Positions 9,376 to 16,980 of a DNA stretch of 64,000 nt are shown one piece after another (position 1 is the stretch's first letter; each line of letters opens with the position of its first letter). Below the pieces are notes generated by a model. That model saw only the letters and a program-made list of their open reading frames with translations. It was not told the DNA's origin and searched no databases. Source of the stretch: Pseudomonas syringae (GTDB taxonomy: Bacteria; Pseudomonadota; Gammaproteobacteria; Pseudomonadales; Pseudomonadaceae). Both the position numbers and the translations under genes were made by a program. Location: NCBI RefSeq assembly GCF_000737245.1, contig NZ_JPQU01000023.1, positions 124,001-188,000 of the forward strand, read 5' to 3'.

Positions 9376-9705
9376 TCATCGCTCAGTGGATTTTTTTAAC
9401 GTCTCGTAAAATCCCTGCTCGCAGCGATCCATCTCTGCCTGGGTTTTCATCTCGATCTCGATACCCAGATGATATTTGCAGTAATCAATGATCATTCGAC
9501 GCTGCTGCTCAGTTAAATTTTGCAGCTTCTTACCGTCAGAGTCAGTTGCAAAAAAATTCCCAAACGCGATCTTAAATGTAGGTTTTCTTTTTATAAAAAA
9601 AACCAACGCATTATCTTCTGCCCAGCTAGTTTCGTAGTAGCCAACAAACAGAAAGACTGGCATGAGCAGCACCAACAGTATTGTAAGGACAAAGACTTTT
9701 TTCAT
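9376..9705 (-). CDS. Small exported/membrane-anchored protein, immunity paralogue 3
   Basis: A 109-residue protein with an N-terminal hydrophobic helix (VFVLTILLVLLMPVFLF) that is a signal anchor or signal peptide. The rest faces the periplasm. It is a diverged relative of the next two genes: GYYE, VFFIKRKPTFKIAFGNFF and DYCKYHLGI align with GYYT, VFFIKKYPT and YCK-RLGI in the paralogues. The start has AAGGTGG upstream. Placement in tandem after a secreted peptidoglycan amidase supports a periplasmic immunity role. This is inferred, as no domain family is recognised. It is longer at the C-terminus than its relatives. Confidence 0.72.
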   Translation of the reverse strand: MKKVFVLTILLVLLMPVFLFVGYYETSWAEDNALVFFIKRKPTFKIAFGNFFATDSDGKKLQNLTEQQRRMIIDYCKYHLGIEIEMKTQAEMDRCEQGFYETLKKSTER

Positions 9706-9805
9706 TGCACCACCTTCCCATATGTCAGATTACATGCACGCTAGGTGAATGAAAGCTCATATTGACAGACCATTTATCACCACCAACGAAGCTTATTTCA
9801 CTATC

Positions 9806-10093
9806 TCATCGTGCCTTGCAGGCTTCCAGTTCCTCATCGGTGCCTAGTCTATTAATTACCCCAAGACGATACTTGCAGTAGGACTTTATGAGATTTGCTT
9901 CAGCTATATTCAGCTCATCCAACGGTACATCCTCAGAATCACGGGTATAGAGATTTGTGAACTGGACCTGAAGTGTTGGATATTTCTTTATGAAGAACAC
10001 TAGATCTCCGCCATGGACACCCAAAATCGTGTAATAACCAACATAGAAATGAGTGACAAGCACCAGTGCCGCAATTGCCAGTATGTACTTCAT
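9806..10093 (-). CDS. Small exported protein, immunity paralogue 2
   Basis: A 95-residue protein with an N-terminal hydrophobic segment (YILAIAALVLVTHFYVGYY), then LGVHGGDLVFFIKKYPTLQV and YCKYRLGV, ending EELEACKAR. It is very similar along its whole length to the paralogue at 10177-10464, which indicates recent tandem duplication. The conserved cysteine pair (YCK and EACKAR) could form a periplasmic disulfide. It lies in the leftward effector module. I infer that it protects the cell from the amidase or from allelic variants of it. Confidence 0.75.
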   Translation of the reverse strand: MKYILAIAALVLVTHFYVGYYTILGVHGGDLVFFIKKYPTLQVQFTNLYTRDSEDVPLDELNIAEANLIKSYCKYRLGVINRLGTDEELEACKAR

Positions 10094-10176
10094 GACGAGA
10101 CCCGCAAAAAAACTGTTTTAAATGGCCCCATCCCAAAGGGCGTTTTGCTCTTCTGAGACGAGGCATATTTCGGTGT

Positions 10177-10464
10177 TTATCGTGCCTTGCAGGCTTCCAA
10201 CTCCTCCTCAGTTTCCAACCAGGTATCTATCCCCAGACGGTGCTTGCAGTAATCGATTATGATGCTCGCTTCTACCATATTCATTCTGGCTAGAGGTGTA
10301 TGGTCACCTTCTCTAGTATAGAGATTCTCGAACTCTACCTGGAACGTCGGGTATTTCTTGATAAAGAAAACCATATTGCCACCATGGACCCCGAGCTCTG
10401 TGTAGTAACCTATGTAGAGGTGAGCAGTTAAAAATGCCCCAAAAGTTATCAATATTTTTTTCAT
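10177..10464 (-). CDS. Small exported protein, immunity paralogue 1 (adjacent to the amidase)
   Basis: A 95-residue protein whose ATG overlaps the stop codon of the amidase gene (ATGA), the usual arrangement for an effector and its cognate immunity gene. The N-terminus (KKILITFGAFLTAHLYIGYY) is hydrophobic and would carry the protein to the periplasm, where a peptidoglycan amidase delivered by a rival would act. The core LGVHGGNMVFFIKKYPTFQV and the C-terminal EELEACKAR are shared with the next gene. The protein family is not recognised. Function is inferred from overlap, export signal and neighbour. Confidence 0.78.
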   Translation of the reverse strand: MKKILITFGAFLTAHLYIGYYTELGVHGGNMVFFIKKYPTFQVEFENLYTREGDHTPLARMNMVEASIIIDYCKHRLGIDTWLETEEELEACKAR

Positions 10465-11195
10465 GAAGCAGGAGGCTTTGACAATCTGGTACTAGCTCGT
10501 ATTTTTTTCACCAACTTCATCCCTATATTCCCAGGACATATCCTTCCTTCCCCTTTGGTCTGGCCTGGGTACTCCCTGTGCCCTCCGAGCTTCTCAATAT
10601 AAAAAACACTCTTCAAGGCGCCAGTGAGATTGAGCAATGCGTCTATCTGCAGAGAGGGATTTTGATTGGTAGTATCTATGCCGATATATTTTAGTTCTTT
10701 CCGGCCAAATGTAACCCAATCATTCCCCTCTTCAGGGGTTGTCAAATTGTTGAGCAGAACTATACCTATAACTCCAGTGTTATAGAGATTAACGCTAGAT
10801 CCCTTGAAGCGAATATCACGACCTTCGTAGACAATACCGGAACAGTCGATGCCAAAATGGTAACCTATATCTTCAAACGGGTGAGGCTGATTTGGATCCT
10901 GCTGATGCCTCTGAGTAGCTAGCATCTGCTCTGCACCTGTGCCACATGAATAACTCCGCCCTGCGTGATGCAGCGCAATCATGCTGTAGTCCCAGTCATC
11001 TTCCAATATTCCCTTGGGGGCCTTTGCCTTCCACCCCGACCGCTCCACAAACTTATGCCCAGACCTACGCACATGACGAATGATCGCCTCGCGGGTAGCG
11101 GCTCGGTCGTTGACGGTAATTTCAATGGGTATAAGGGGCTGTCCGGGGATTACTTCCTGTGCCTGGGCGACGGTTGTGAAAGATCGGGTAGTCAT
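10461..11195 (-). CDS. N-acetylmuramoyl-L-alanine amidase, T7-lysozyme/PGRP fold, probable T6SS effector
   Basis: A 244-residue protein with the amidase_2/PGRP fold. Zinc ligands are visible: a histidine in MIALHHAG (about residue 75), a histidine in GGHREYPG (about 205), and a cysteine in GRICPGN (about 219). A lysine/arginine lies two residues before the cysteine, as in T7 lysozyme. It would cleave the amide between N-acetylmuramic acid and L-alanine. There is no signal peptide, so it must be delivered by another route. Its ATG overlaps the stop of a PAAR protein, and an exported small protein overlaps its own stop. These features point to a spike-loaded T6SS cell-wall effector. Residues 1-55 are an extra N-terminal region, possibly for docking onto the spike. 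Confidence 0.85.
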   Translation of the reverse strand: MTTRSFTTVAQAQEVIPGQPLIPIEITVNDRAATREAIIRHVRRSGHKFVERSGWKAKAPKGILEDDWDYSMIALHHAGRSYSCGTGAEQMLATQRHQQDPNQPHPFEDIGYHFGIDCSGIVYEGRDIRFKGSSVNLYNTGVIGIVLLNNLTTPEEGNDWVTFGRKELKYIGIDTTNQNPSLQIDALLNLTGALKSVFYIEKLGGHREYPGQTKGEGRICPGNIGMKLVKKIRASTRLSKPPAS

Positions 11196-11797
11196 TGGCC
11201 ATTCTCCAATAGCTCATTAAGTGCCCGCGCCGGGGCAGTGAAGACGATATGCAGCGAGACAGTCGAGTTGGCCGCTGGGGCCTGTACGTGGGCTATGCCT
11301 CGGGCATCAGTGACACCTGACGTTTCACGTCCATCGACTCGTGCAACGAACTTGCGGTTGATCAGCGGCTGCCCGTCGCTGTCAGTGATGGCGAAGGCTC
11401 GGGCGAAGGTTTTTTCTGGTGCCGCCTTGTCAGCCGGCTTGAAGGCACCTGCACCTGCACCTGCACCGTCAAAGGCAGCGGCAGGTCTGGAATAGTCAGA
11501 ATCCGGACGAAATTGCTCCAGCGGGGCAATCAGCCGATGGGTGCCGAGCGGGCAACCGCATTGGATTAATGCGCCATCCAGCGCCGTGGGTATCCCGTCC
11601 CATTTCATGGCTGGCATGCTTTCAACTATCTTGCCGGGCGTCCCACATTTCGGGCATGGAGTGGTGACATCTCCAAGCCGCAAAACCCCGCGCCGTCCTT
11701 GCGCTGCCTGGGGCAGGCTGGTGATGCAACGCGCTTCAGTGGTGGTCAGGTCGCCGTCCAATCCTTGACCGATTCCGTTAACAGAACCCCGTCCCAT
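11192..11797 (-). CDS. PAAR-domain protein with transthyretin-like C-terminal extension
   Basis: A 201-residue protein. Residues about 38-92 form a PAAR-like domain (GVLRLGDVTTPCPKCGTPG, then QCGCPLGTHRLIAP) with cysteines and a histidine suited to binding the zinc at the tip of the cone. A low-complexity Gly/Ala linker (GAGAGAGAF) follows. Residues about 130-185 resemble a transthyretin or Ig-like fold (ARAFAITDSDGQPLINRKF, GVTDARGIAHVQAP). PAAR proteins cap the VgrG trimer of the T6SS spike, and TTR extensions are known to carry effectors. The 4-bp overlap with the downstream amidase gene indicates coupled synthesis of carrier and cargo. Confidence 0.8.
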   Translation of the reverse strand: MGRGSVNGIGQGLDGDLTTTEARCITSLPQAAQGRRGVLRLGDVTTPCPKCGTPGKIVESMPAMKWDGIPTALDGALIQCGCPLGTHRLIAPLEQFRPDSDYSRPAAAFDGAGAGAGAFKPADKAAPEKTFARAFAITDSDGQPLINRKFVARVDGRETSGVTDARGIAHVQAPAANSTVSLHIVFTAPARALNELLENGQ

Positions 11798-11800
11798 GGC

Positions 11801-12205
11801 TCAACCCTCAACCGGCGGCAGGAAGTCCTCTGCCATAGGTATGCCTTCGTAGTGCACGAAGTAAACAGTGCCTTGGGGCGTATCAATGATCTCGTCGCCA
11901 TTGCTCAAGCGGCTGCCGACCAGCGCCATATCCCCGGTTTCCTGTCCCGAGCCTGTGACTATTTGAGCCGTGCTGCCATCGGGATACTGAACCTCATCGC
12001 CTACTTGGGCGACACGCACTATCTGGCCGCCACTGAGGGTGATTTCCATCTTCGTCGTCGCTTGCTGGATCACTCCGCCGTTGCGGGTTTGACTGCCTTG
12101 CGTTGCCAAGCGGTAGATGGCGATCGGAGGCTGGGCGCTCAGAAACTCAGCTGACTCTTCGTTTGTATAACGTTCGGTCAGAGTGGTATTGATTTCCATG
12201 ATCAT
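11801..12205 (-). CDS. Second PAAR-domain protein
   Basis: A 134-residue protein with a complete PAAR layout: GSQTRNGGVIQQAT, VRVAQVGDEVQYPDG, IVTGSGQETGDMALVGSRLS and NGDEI in order. The N-terminal 30 residues are an extra segment. It is the first gene of the leftward effector operon and is followed only 3 bp later by the PAAR-TTR gene. Two start codons are possible: ATG 12205 with AAGGA 4 bases upstream, or ATG 12199 (MEINTTL) with the same site 10 bases upstream. Function as a T6SS spike tip is family knowledge. Why two PAAR genes are paired here is not clear. Confidence 0.72.
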   Translation of the reverse strand: MIMEINTTLTERYTNEESAEFLSAQPPIAIYRLATQGSQTRNGGVIQQATTKMEITLSGGQIVRVAQVGDEVQYPDGSTAQIVTGSGQETGDMALVGSRLSNGDEIIDTPQGTVYFVHYEGIPMAEDFLPPVEG

Positions 12206-12456
12206 GATTTCCTTGGGGTATTGGACCGTGCTCCGGTTGCCACCTGGGTGAAAATGCCCGCACCTGCGGACGACCCTGAGAGCGTGACGTGAGAAGCAGG
12301 TCGCACCGTAAACGTATGATCATGGGAAGTAAGTAGGATGTTTCCGGGTAAAACATAAGAAATGTCTTGAGCTGTGCCTCATGTGATGTAGGCCGCTTCG
12401 CTGCCGCTCCCTCAACGCCGATTTGCTAAGCGAACAGATGCCGCAGACGAAAAAAA

Positions 12457-12487
12457 GCCCGGACTCTCGCGAGTCCGGGCTTTTTTA
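12457..12487. terminator. Bidirectional rho-independent terminator
   Basis: A perfect stem GCCCGGACTC / GAGTCCGGGC with loop TCGC. It is flanked by AAAAAA on the left and TTTTTT on the right, so it works on both strands. It nearly duplicates the hairpin at 8681-8710 beyond the other end of the effector module. It is suitably placed to end leftward pgm transcription. Confidence 0.85.
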
Positions 12488-12521
12488 TGAACGCTGTGCT
12501 GCGCCTGAAAAACACAGAACC

Positions 12522-12610
12522 TGTAGGAGCTCACGAGCAACGCGAGGCAGCGATAGCGGTGTATCAGACAAACCGCTATCGCGGCCTCGCTTCGCTCGCG
12601 CGCTCCTACA
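12522..12610. repeat. REPIN-type palindromic repeat, copy 1
   Basis: Long imperfect palindrome with TGTAGGAGC at the left and GCTCCTACA at the right. Inside it are CGCGAGGC, GATAGCGG and TATCAGACA, then CCGCTATCGCGGCCTCGC. A second copy with the same internal order lies at 16861-16950. This matches the nonautonomous REP-derived elements spread by RAYT transposases in Pseudomonas. Confidence 0.85.
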
Positions 12611-12627
12611 TGTGTGGGGTTATCCCA

Positions 12628-14268
12628 TCAGGCAATCGCCGTATCCACCAGCACTTGAGCCTCGGCCACCAGACGTTTGAGGTGGTCTTCACCGACGAAG
12701 CTTTCCGCGTAGATCTTGTAGATATCCTCGGTGCCCGACGGACGCGCCGCGAACCAGCCGTTTTCGGTGATGACTTTCAGCCCACCAATCGCCTGGTTAT
12801 TACCCGGCGCATGGCTCAGCACGCTTTGAATAGCCTCGCCCGCAAGTTCAGTTGACTTGACCTGATCCGGCGACAGCTTGCCCAGAGCGGCTTTCTGCTC
12901 GGGACTGGCCTTGGCCTCGACTCGGGTAGAGAACGGTTCGCCCAGCTCTTGTGTCAGCGCCTGAGAGATCTCGCTCGGGTCACGGCCTTTGCGAGCGGTG
13001 ATTTCTGCTGCCAGCAACGCCGGGATCAAGCCGTCCTTGTCAGTGGTCCAGACCGTGCCGTCCCTGCGCAGGAATGACGCGCCCGCGCTTTCTTCGCCAC
13101 CAAAACCCAGGGAGCCATCGAACAAGCCGTCGGCAAAGAACTTGAAGCCCACCGGCACTTCATACAGACGACGGCCCAGACGCGCAGCTACGCGGTCAAT
13201 CATGCCGCTACTGACCACGGTCTTGCCGACCGCTGCATCAGCCCGCCAATCCGGGCGATTCTGAAACAGGTAGTCAATGGAAACTGCCAGATAGTTGTTG
13301 GGCGCCAACAGTCCACCGGTTGGGGTCACGATGCCGTGGCGGTCGTGATCCGGGTCGCAGGCGAACGCAACCTGATACTTGTCCTTGAGGCCGATCAGAC
13401 CCTGCATGGCAAAGTTGGACGACGGGTCCATGCGAATCTTGCCGTCCCAATCGACGCACATGAAACGGAACGTCGGGTCGACGAATTTGTTGACCACATC
13501 CAGATTCAAACCGTAATGCTCACCGATCGCCGACCAGTAGCTGACCCCTGCTCCACCGAGCGGATCAACACCCAGGCGCAGGCCTGCATCACGAATCGCG
13601 TCCATGTCGATGACGTTCTTCAGGTCAGCGACATAGGTGTTCAGGTAGTCATGACGGTGCGTGGTATCTGCGCGCAGGGCTTTTTCATGGCTCATGCGGC
13701 TAACACCGAGGACTTTTTCTGCCAGCAGTTCGTTAGCCTTGGCCTCGATCCACTTGGTGATGTGGCTGTCCGCCGGGCCGCCATTGGGCGGGTTGTATTT
13801 GAAGCCGCCGCTTTCCGGCGGATTGTGCGACGGGGTGATCACAATCCCGTCTGCCAGGCCTTTAGTGCGGCCACGGTTGTAGCAAATGATCGCGTGGGAA
13901 ACCGCAGGCGTCGGGGTGAATTCGTCACCCTCGGAAATCATCACCTGAACGCCGTTGGCTGCGAGCACTTCCAGCGCTGTCGCGGCTGCGGGGGTAGACA
14001 ATGCGTGAGTATCGGCCCCCAGGAACAGCGGACCATCAATGCCGTTGGCTTGGCGGTAAAGGCAAATGGCTTGACTAATGGCCAGAACGTGCCACTCGTT
14101 GAAACTCAACTCGAAAGAGCTGCCACGGTGGCCGGAAGTACCGAAGGCCACACGCTGGGTGGATACCGACGCATCAGGCTGGCCGGTGTAATAAGCCGTG
14201 ACCAGACGAGGAACATCAACCAGCAATTGAGCCGGTGCCAGCTTGCCGGCGAAGGGACTGAGACTCAT
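12628..14268 (-). CDS. pgm: Phosphoglucomutase, alpha-D-glucose phosphate-specific
   Basis: A 546-residue cytoplasmic enzyme that interconverts glucose 1-phosphate and glucose 6-phosphate. This links glycolytic intermediates with glycogen/trehalose and nucleotide-sugar synthesis. The N-terminal GTSGHRG loop, the catalytic serine in [11 protein letters not shown] (about residue 146), and the Mg-binding CDPDHDRHG loop (about 304-312) are all present. So are the sugar loop [10 protein letters not shown] and the phosphate loop [10 protein letters not shown] near the C-terminus. Length equals that of E. coli Pgm. A GGAGG lies just before the ATG. It is transcribed alone and ends near a REPIN and a strong terminator. 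Confidence 0.95.
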   Translation of the reverse strand: MSLSPFAGKLAPAQLLVDVPRLVTAYYTGQPDASVSTQRVAFGTSGHRGSSFELSFNEWHVLAISQAICLYRQANGIDGPLFLGADTHALSTPAAATALEVLAANGVQVMISEGDEFTPTPAVSHAIICYNRGRTKGLADGIVITPSHNPPESGGFKYNPPNGGPADSHITKWIEAKANELLAEKVLGVSRMSHEKALRADTTHRHDYLNTYVADLKNVIDMDAIRDAGLRLGVDPLGGAGVSYWSAIGEHYGLNLDVVNKFVDPTFRFMCVDWDGKIRMDPSSNFAMQGLIGLKDKYQVAFACDPDHDRHGIVTPTGGLLAPNNYLAVSIDYLFQNRPDWRADAAVGKTVVSSGMIDRVAARLGRRLYEVPVGFKFFADGLFDGSLGFGGEESAGASFLRRDGTVWTTDKDGLIPALLAAEITARKGRDPSEISQALTQELGEPFSTRVEAKASPEQKAALGKLSPDQVKSTELAGEAIQSVLSHAPGNNQAIGGLKVITENGWFAARPSGTEDIYKIYAESFVGEDHLKRLVAEAQVLVDTAIA

Positions 14269-14426
14269 ACAACCTCCATGAAGTAAGCAAAAGAAATAGA
14301 GCTGGCTGCTGTACAGGGGCAGAACCGCATCTTTTTAAAAAAACAACGCAGAAAAAACAGCGGCGCGGCAGTTTACTGGCAGTTTGACCGCTGTGCTTGG
14401 CTATCGATCCATAAGCCGTTGAGGAA

Positions 14427-16742
14427 TCAAAGCTGCCACCAGCGCGGCAGCAATTGCTGCACTTTGCGTTCGGCAAATCGATCGTCGATCAGCATTACTA
14501 CGCCGCTATCCTGCTGACTGCGGATCACCCGCCCCGCAGCCTGTACGACTTTCTGCACGCCCGGATAAAGGTAGGTGTAATCGTAGCCTGCGCCGAACAA
14601 TGCAGCCATGCGCTGTTTGAGTTGCTCGTTGATCGGGTTCAATTGCGCGAGCCCCAGCGTCGCAATGAATGCCCCAATCAACCGCGCGCCGGGTAAATCA
14701 ATCCCCTCACCAAAAGCCCCGCCCAGTACGGCGAAGCCAATGCCCTCGCTGTGCAGGGTAAAGCGATCCAGAAAAGCCTGACGCTCGCTTTCACTCATCC
14801 CCCGCGCCTGTTGCCACAGGGTGATCTGCGGATGAGTACGTTGCATCAGTTCTACGACCTGCTGCAAATAGTCAAAGCTGCTGAAAAATGCCAGGTAATT
14901 GCCCGGTCGCTTCACGAACTGCTCAGCCATCAGATCGACAATCGGCGCCAGAGAAGCCTGCCTATGGGTAAAGCGCGTGGATATCTGGCTGACGATGCGC
15001 ACGTCCAGCTGCTCGCGGCTGAATGGCGACTCCACATCAATCCACGCGGTATCTGCAGGCAAACCCAGCAAGTCTGCGTAGTAGTGCCGGGGACTGAGGG
15101 TTGCGGAGAACAACACGCTGCTACGGGCAGCGGTCAGTCGAGGGCGGATGAAGCCGGCTGGCACCACATTTCGCAGGCATAAGCGCGACAGGCTGCGCTT
15201 GCCAACATCCCGCTTGCTGATATCAAAGACGAAATGCTCATCAAACAGCTCGGCTATCCGCACGAAGGCAATGGCCTCGAAATAGAAGCTCTGCAGGGCG
15301 CCATCCACCGCTTGGGGATGCTCGTTGAAATAATCGCCCATCGCGGTGATGCACTGGTTGAGGCTTTGCAGCAGTTTGCCCGGCGTGCCGGGATAGGCCT
15401 GGTAAGGCGCAATCTGAGGTTTTTGCACCGCGTTCCATTCACGATTGATCCGCTGCAAAGACTTTTGCAGAGGGGCGGGAGCGTTTTGACGCAGGGTGTT
15501 CAGGCTTTGCTGGTCGAGGCTGGCGCTGTACATCTGCCGCGTGCGTTCGACCATGTTGTGGGCTTCGTCCACCAAAACCGCGACCCGCCACTGATTGAAC
15601 TGCGCGAGCCCGAACAATAAACCACTCAGGTCGAAGTAATAGTTGTAGTCGCCAATTACCACATCGGCCCAGCGAGCCATTTCCTGGCTGAGGTAATACG
15701 GGCAGACCTGATGAGTCAGCGCGATGGCGCGCATACCTGCCTGATCCAGCCAGGGCGCGGTGGCAGCCGCGGCCCGCGCGGCTGGCAACCGATCGTAAAA
15801 ACCTTTGGCCAGCGGGCATGAATCGCCGTTGCAGGCTTTGTCCGGGTGTTCACAGGTTTTGTCCCGAGCCACCAGTTCCAGCACCCGCAGCTTCAGCTCT
15901 GGCGCGCTATCGCCAATCACCGACAAAGCATCCAGCGCCAGCTTGCGGCCCGGCGTCTTTGCTGTGAGATAAAACACCTTATCCAGTTGCTGGGTCGAAG
16001 CTGCCTTTAGCATCGGAAACAAGGTGCCGATGGTTTTCCCGATACCCGTTGGGGCCTGCGCCATCAGGCAGCGTCCTGTGCTCACCGCTTTGTAAACAGA
16101 CTCGGCAAGGTGACGCTGGCCGGTGCGAAACGTGGCATGCGGAAACTTGAGCAGGTCACAAGCCTGATTACGCTCGCGGCTGTGGATCAACTCCTGCTGG
16201 GCCCATTCCAGAAAAATCCCGCAGTGTTGCTGGAAAAAAACTTCGAGGGTGGCTGCGGTGAAGCGCTCGCTAAGCAGGGTTTCCTGCTCAGTGACAATAT
16301 TGAAATACACCAGCGCCAGGTTGACCTCGCTCAATTGCATCTGCTGACACAGCAACCAGCCGTAGATCTTGACCTGCGCCCAATGCAGCTGCCGGTGGTT
16401 GTCGGGTATTGCATCAAGCTCGCCCCGATAGGTCTTGACCTCCTCCAGCCGATTCAACTCCGGGTCGTAACCATCTGCCCTGCCCCGAATCTTCAATTGC
16501 AGGTATTGGCCCGCCAACGGCACCTCTGTCTGGTAGCCAGGACCGCGTCGGGCTGCCACCGTCCGGTGCCCGGCGATGCCCTCTTGAGCAGTGGGTGAAG
16601 GCGTGAAACGCAAATCGAGATCGCCGCACTTGGCAGTGAACTCACACAACGCGCGCACGGCGACACCGTAAAAAGCCTGGTCAGCCAGATCAGGAGCGAG
16701 GGAGCGCGAAGATTCAGCGCTTGAAGCTAGAGGGAGTGCCAC
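14427..16742 (-). CDS. XPD/DinG-family DNA helicase with N-terminal PD-(D/E)XK-like domain
   Basis: A 771-residue protein. Residues about 75-185 contain GRADGYD followed by LEEVKTYRGE, which fits the D...ExK core of a PD-(D/E)XK nuclease domain. The helicase follows, with Walker A APTGIGKTIGTLFPML (about 230-245), four iron-sulfur-type cysteines in KTCEHPDKACNGDSCPLAKG, and the DEAH box VLVDEAHNM. The C-terminal RecA domain has VQAAGRVIRSQQD. XPD/DinG enzymes unwind DNA 5'-3' and use the Fe-S domain to split strands. A nuclease plus helicase in one chain suggests a repair enzyme or a defence function. The start is GTG at 16742. Confidence 0.85.
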   Translation of the reverse strand: MALPLASSAESSRSLAPDLADQAFYGVAVRALCEFTAKCGDLDLRFTPSPTAQEGIAGHRTVAARRGPGYQTEVPLAGQYLQLKIRGRADGYDPELNRLEEVKTYRGELDAIPDNHRQLHWAQVKIYGWLLCQQMQLSEVNLALVYFNIVTEQETLLSERFTAATLEVFFQQHCGIFLEWAQQELIHSRERNQACDLLKFPHATFRTGQRHLAESVYKAVSTGRCLMAQAPTGIGKTIGTLFPMLKAASTQQLDKVFYLTAKTPGRKLALDALSVIGDSAPELKLRVLELVARDKTCEHPDKACNGDSCPLAKGFYDRLPAARAAAATAPWLDQAGMRAIALTHQVCPYYLSQEMARWADVVIGDYNYYFDLSGLLFGLAQFNQWRVAVLVDEAHNMVERTRQMYSASLDQQSLNTLRQNAPAPLQKSLQRINREWNAVQKPQIAPYQAYPGTPGKLLQSLNQCITAMGDYFNEHPQAVDGALQSFYFEAIAFVRIAELFDEHFVFDISKRDVGKRSLSRLCLRNVVPAGFIRPRLTAARSSVLFSATLSPRHYYADLLGLPADTAWIDVESPFSREQLDVRIVSQISTRFTHRQASLAPIVDLMAEQFVKRPGNYLAFFSSFDYLQQVVELMQRTHPQITLWQQARGMSESERQAFLDRFTLHSEGIGFAVLGGAFGEGIDLPGARLIGAFIATLGLAQLNPINEQLKQRMAALFGAGYDYTYLYPGVQKVVQAAGRVIRSQQDSGVVMLIDDRFAERKVQQLLPRWWQL

Positions 16743-16860
16743 AGTGCAAAAATGCCATCAGGGTGGATACTGGATGGGCATACAGATAACAGCCCTGACC
16801 GGCGCTGGCAAACTTAATGGATCGGCGGGCGCGTCCTCGACCTGATGGAACCGTCCTTCC

Positions 16861-16950
16861 GTAGGAGCGCACGAGCACCGCGAGGCCGCGATAGCGGTAG
16901 ATCAGACAGACCGTTATCGCTGCCTCGCGGTGCTCTTAAGCTCCTCCAGG
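16861..16950. repeat. REPIN-type palindromic repeat, copy 2
   Basis: GTAGGAGCGCACGAGCACCG, then CGAGGCCGCGATAGCGG, an ATCAGACA loop, CCGTTATCGCTGCCTCGCGG and a degenerate right arm (AGCTCCTCCAGG). It is the same element as the copy at 12522-12610 with a more eroded right arm. It lies in the 238-bp gap between the helicase gene and the PP-loop gene, which otherwise shows no coding signal. Confidence 0.8.
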
Positions 16951-16980
16951 ATTTCTTGTTTGCTGCGCTACACAACCTCA

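Larger units (their letters stand above)
12206..12627. other. Intergenic region: module promoter, terminator, REPIN
   Basis: About 420 bp. From right to left: the end of pgm, a REPIN (12522-12610), a bidirectional terminator (12457-12487), and then about 250 bp that must hold the leftward promoter of the T6SS effector operon. A 69-codon frame and an 85-codon frame in this stretch have no family features and are not called. Confidence 0.6.
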
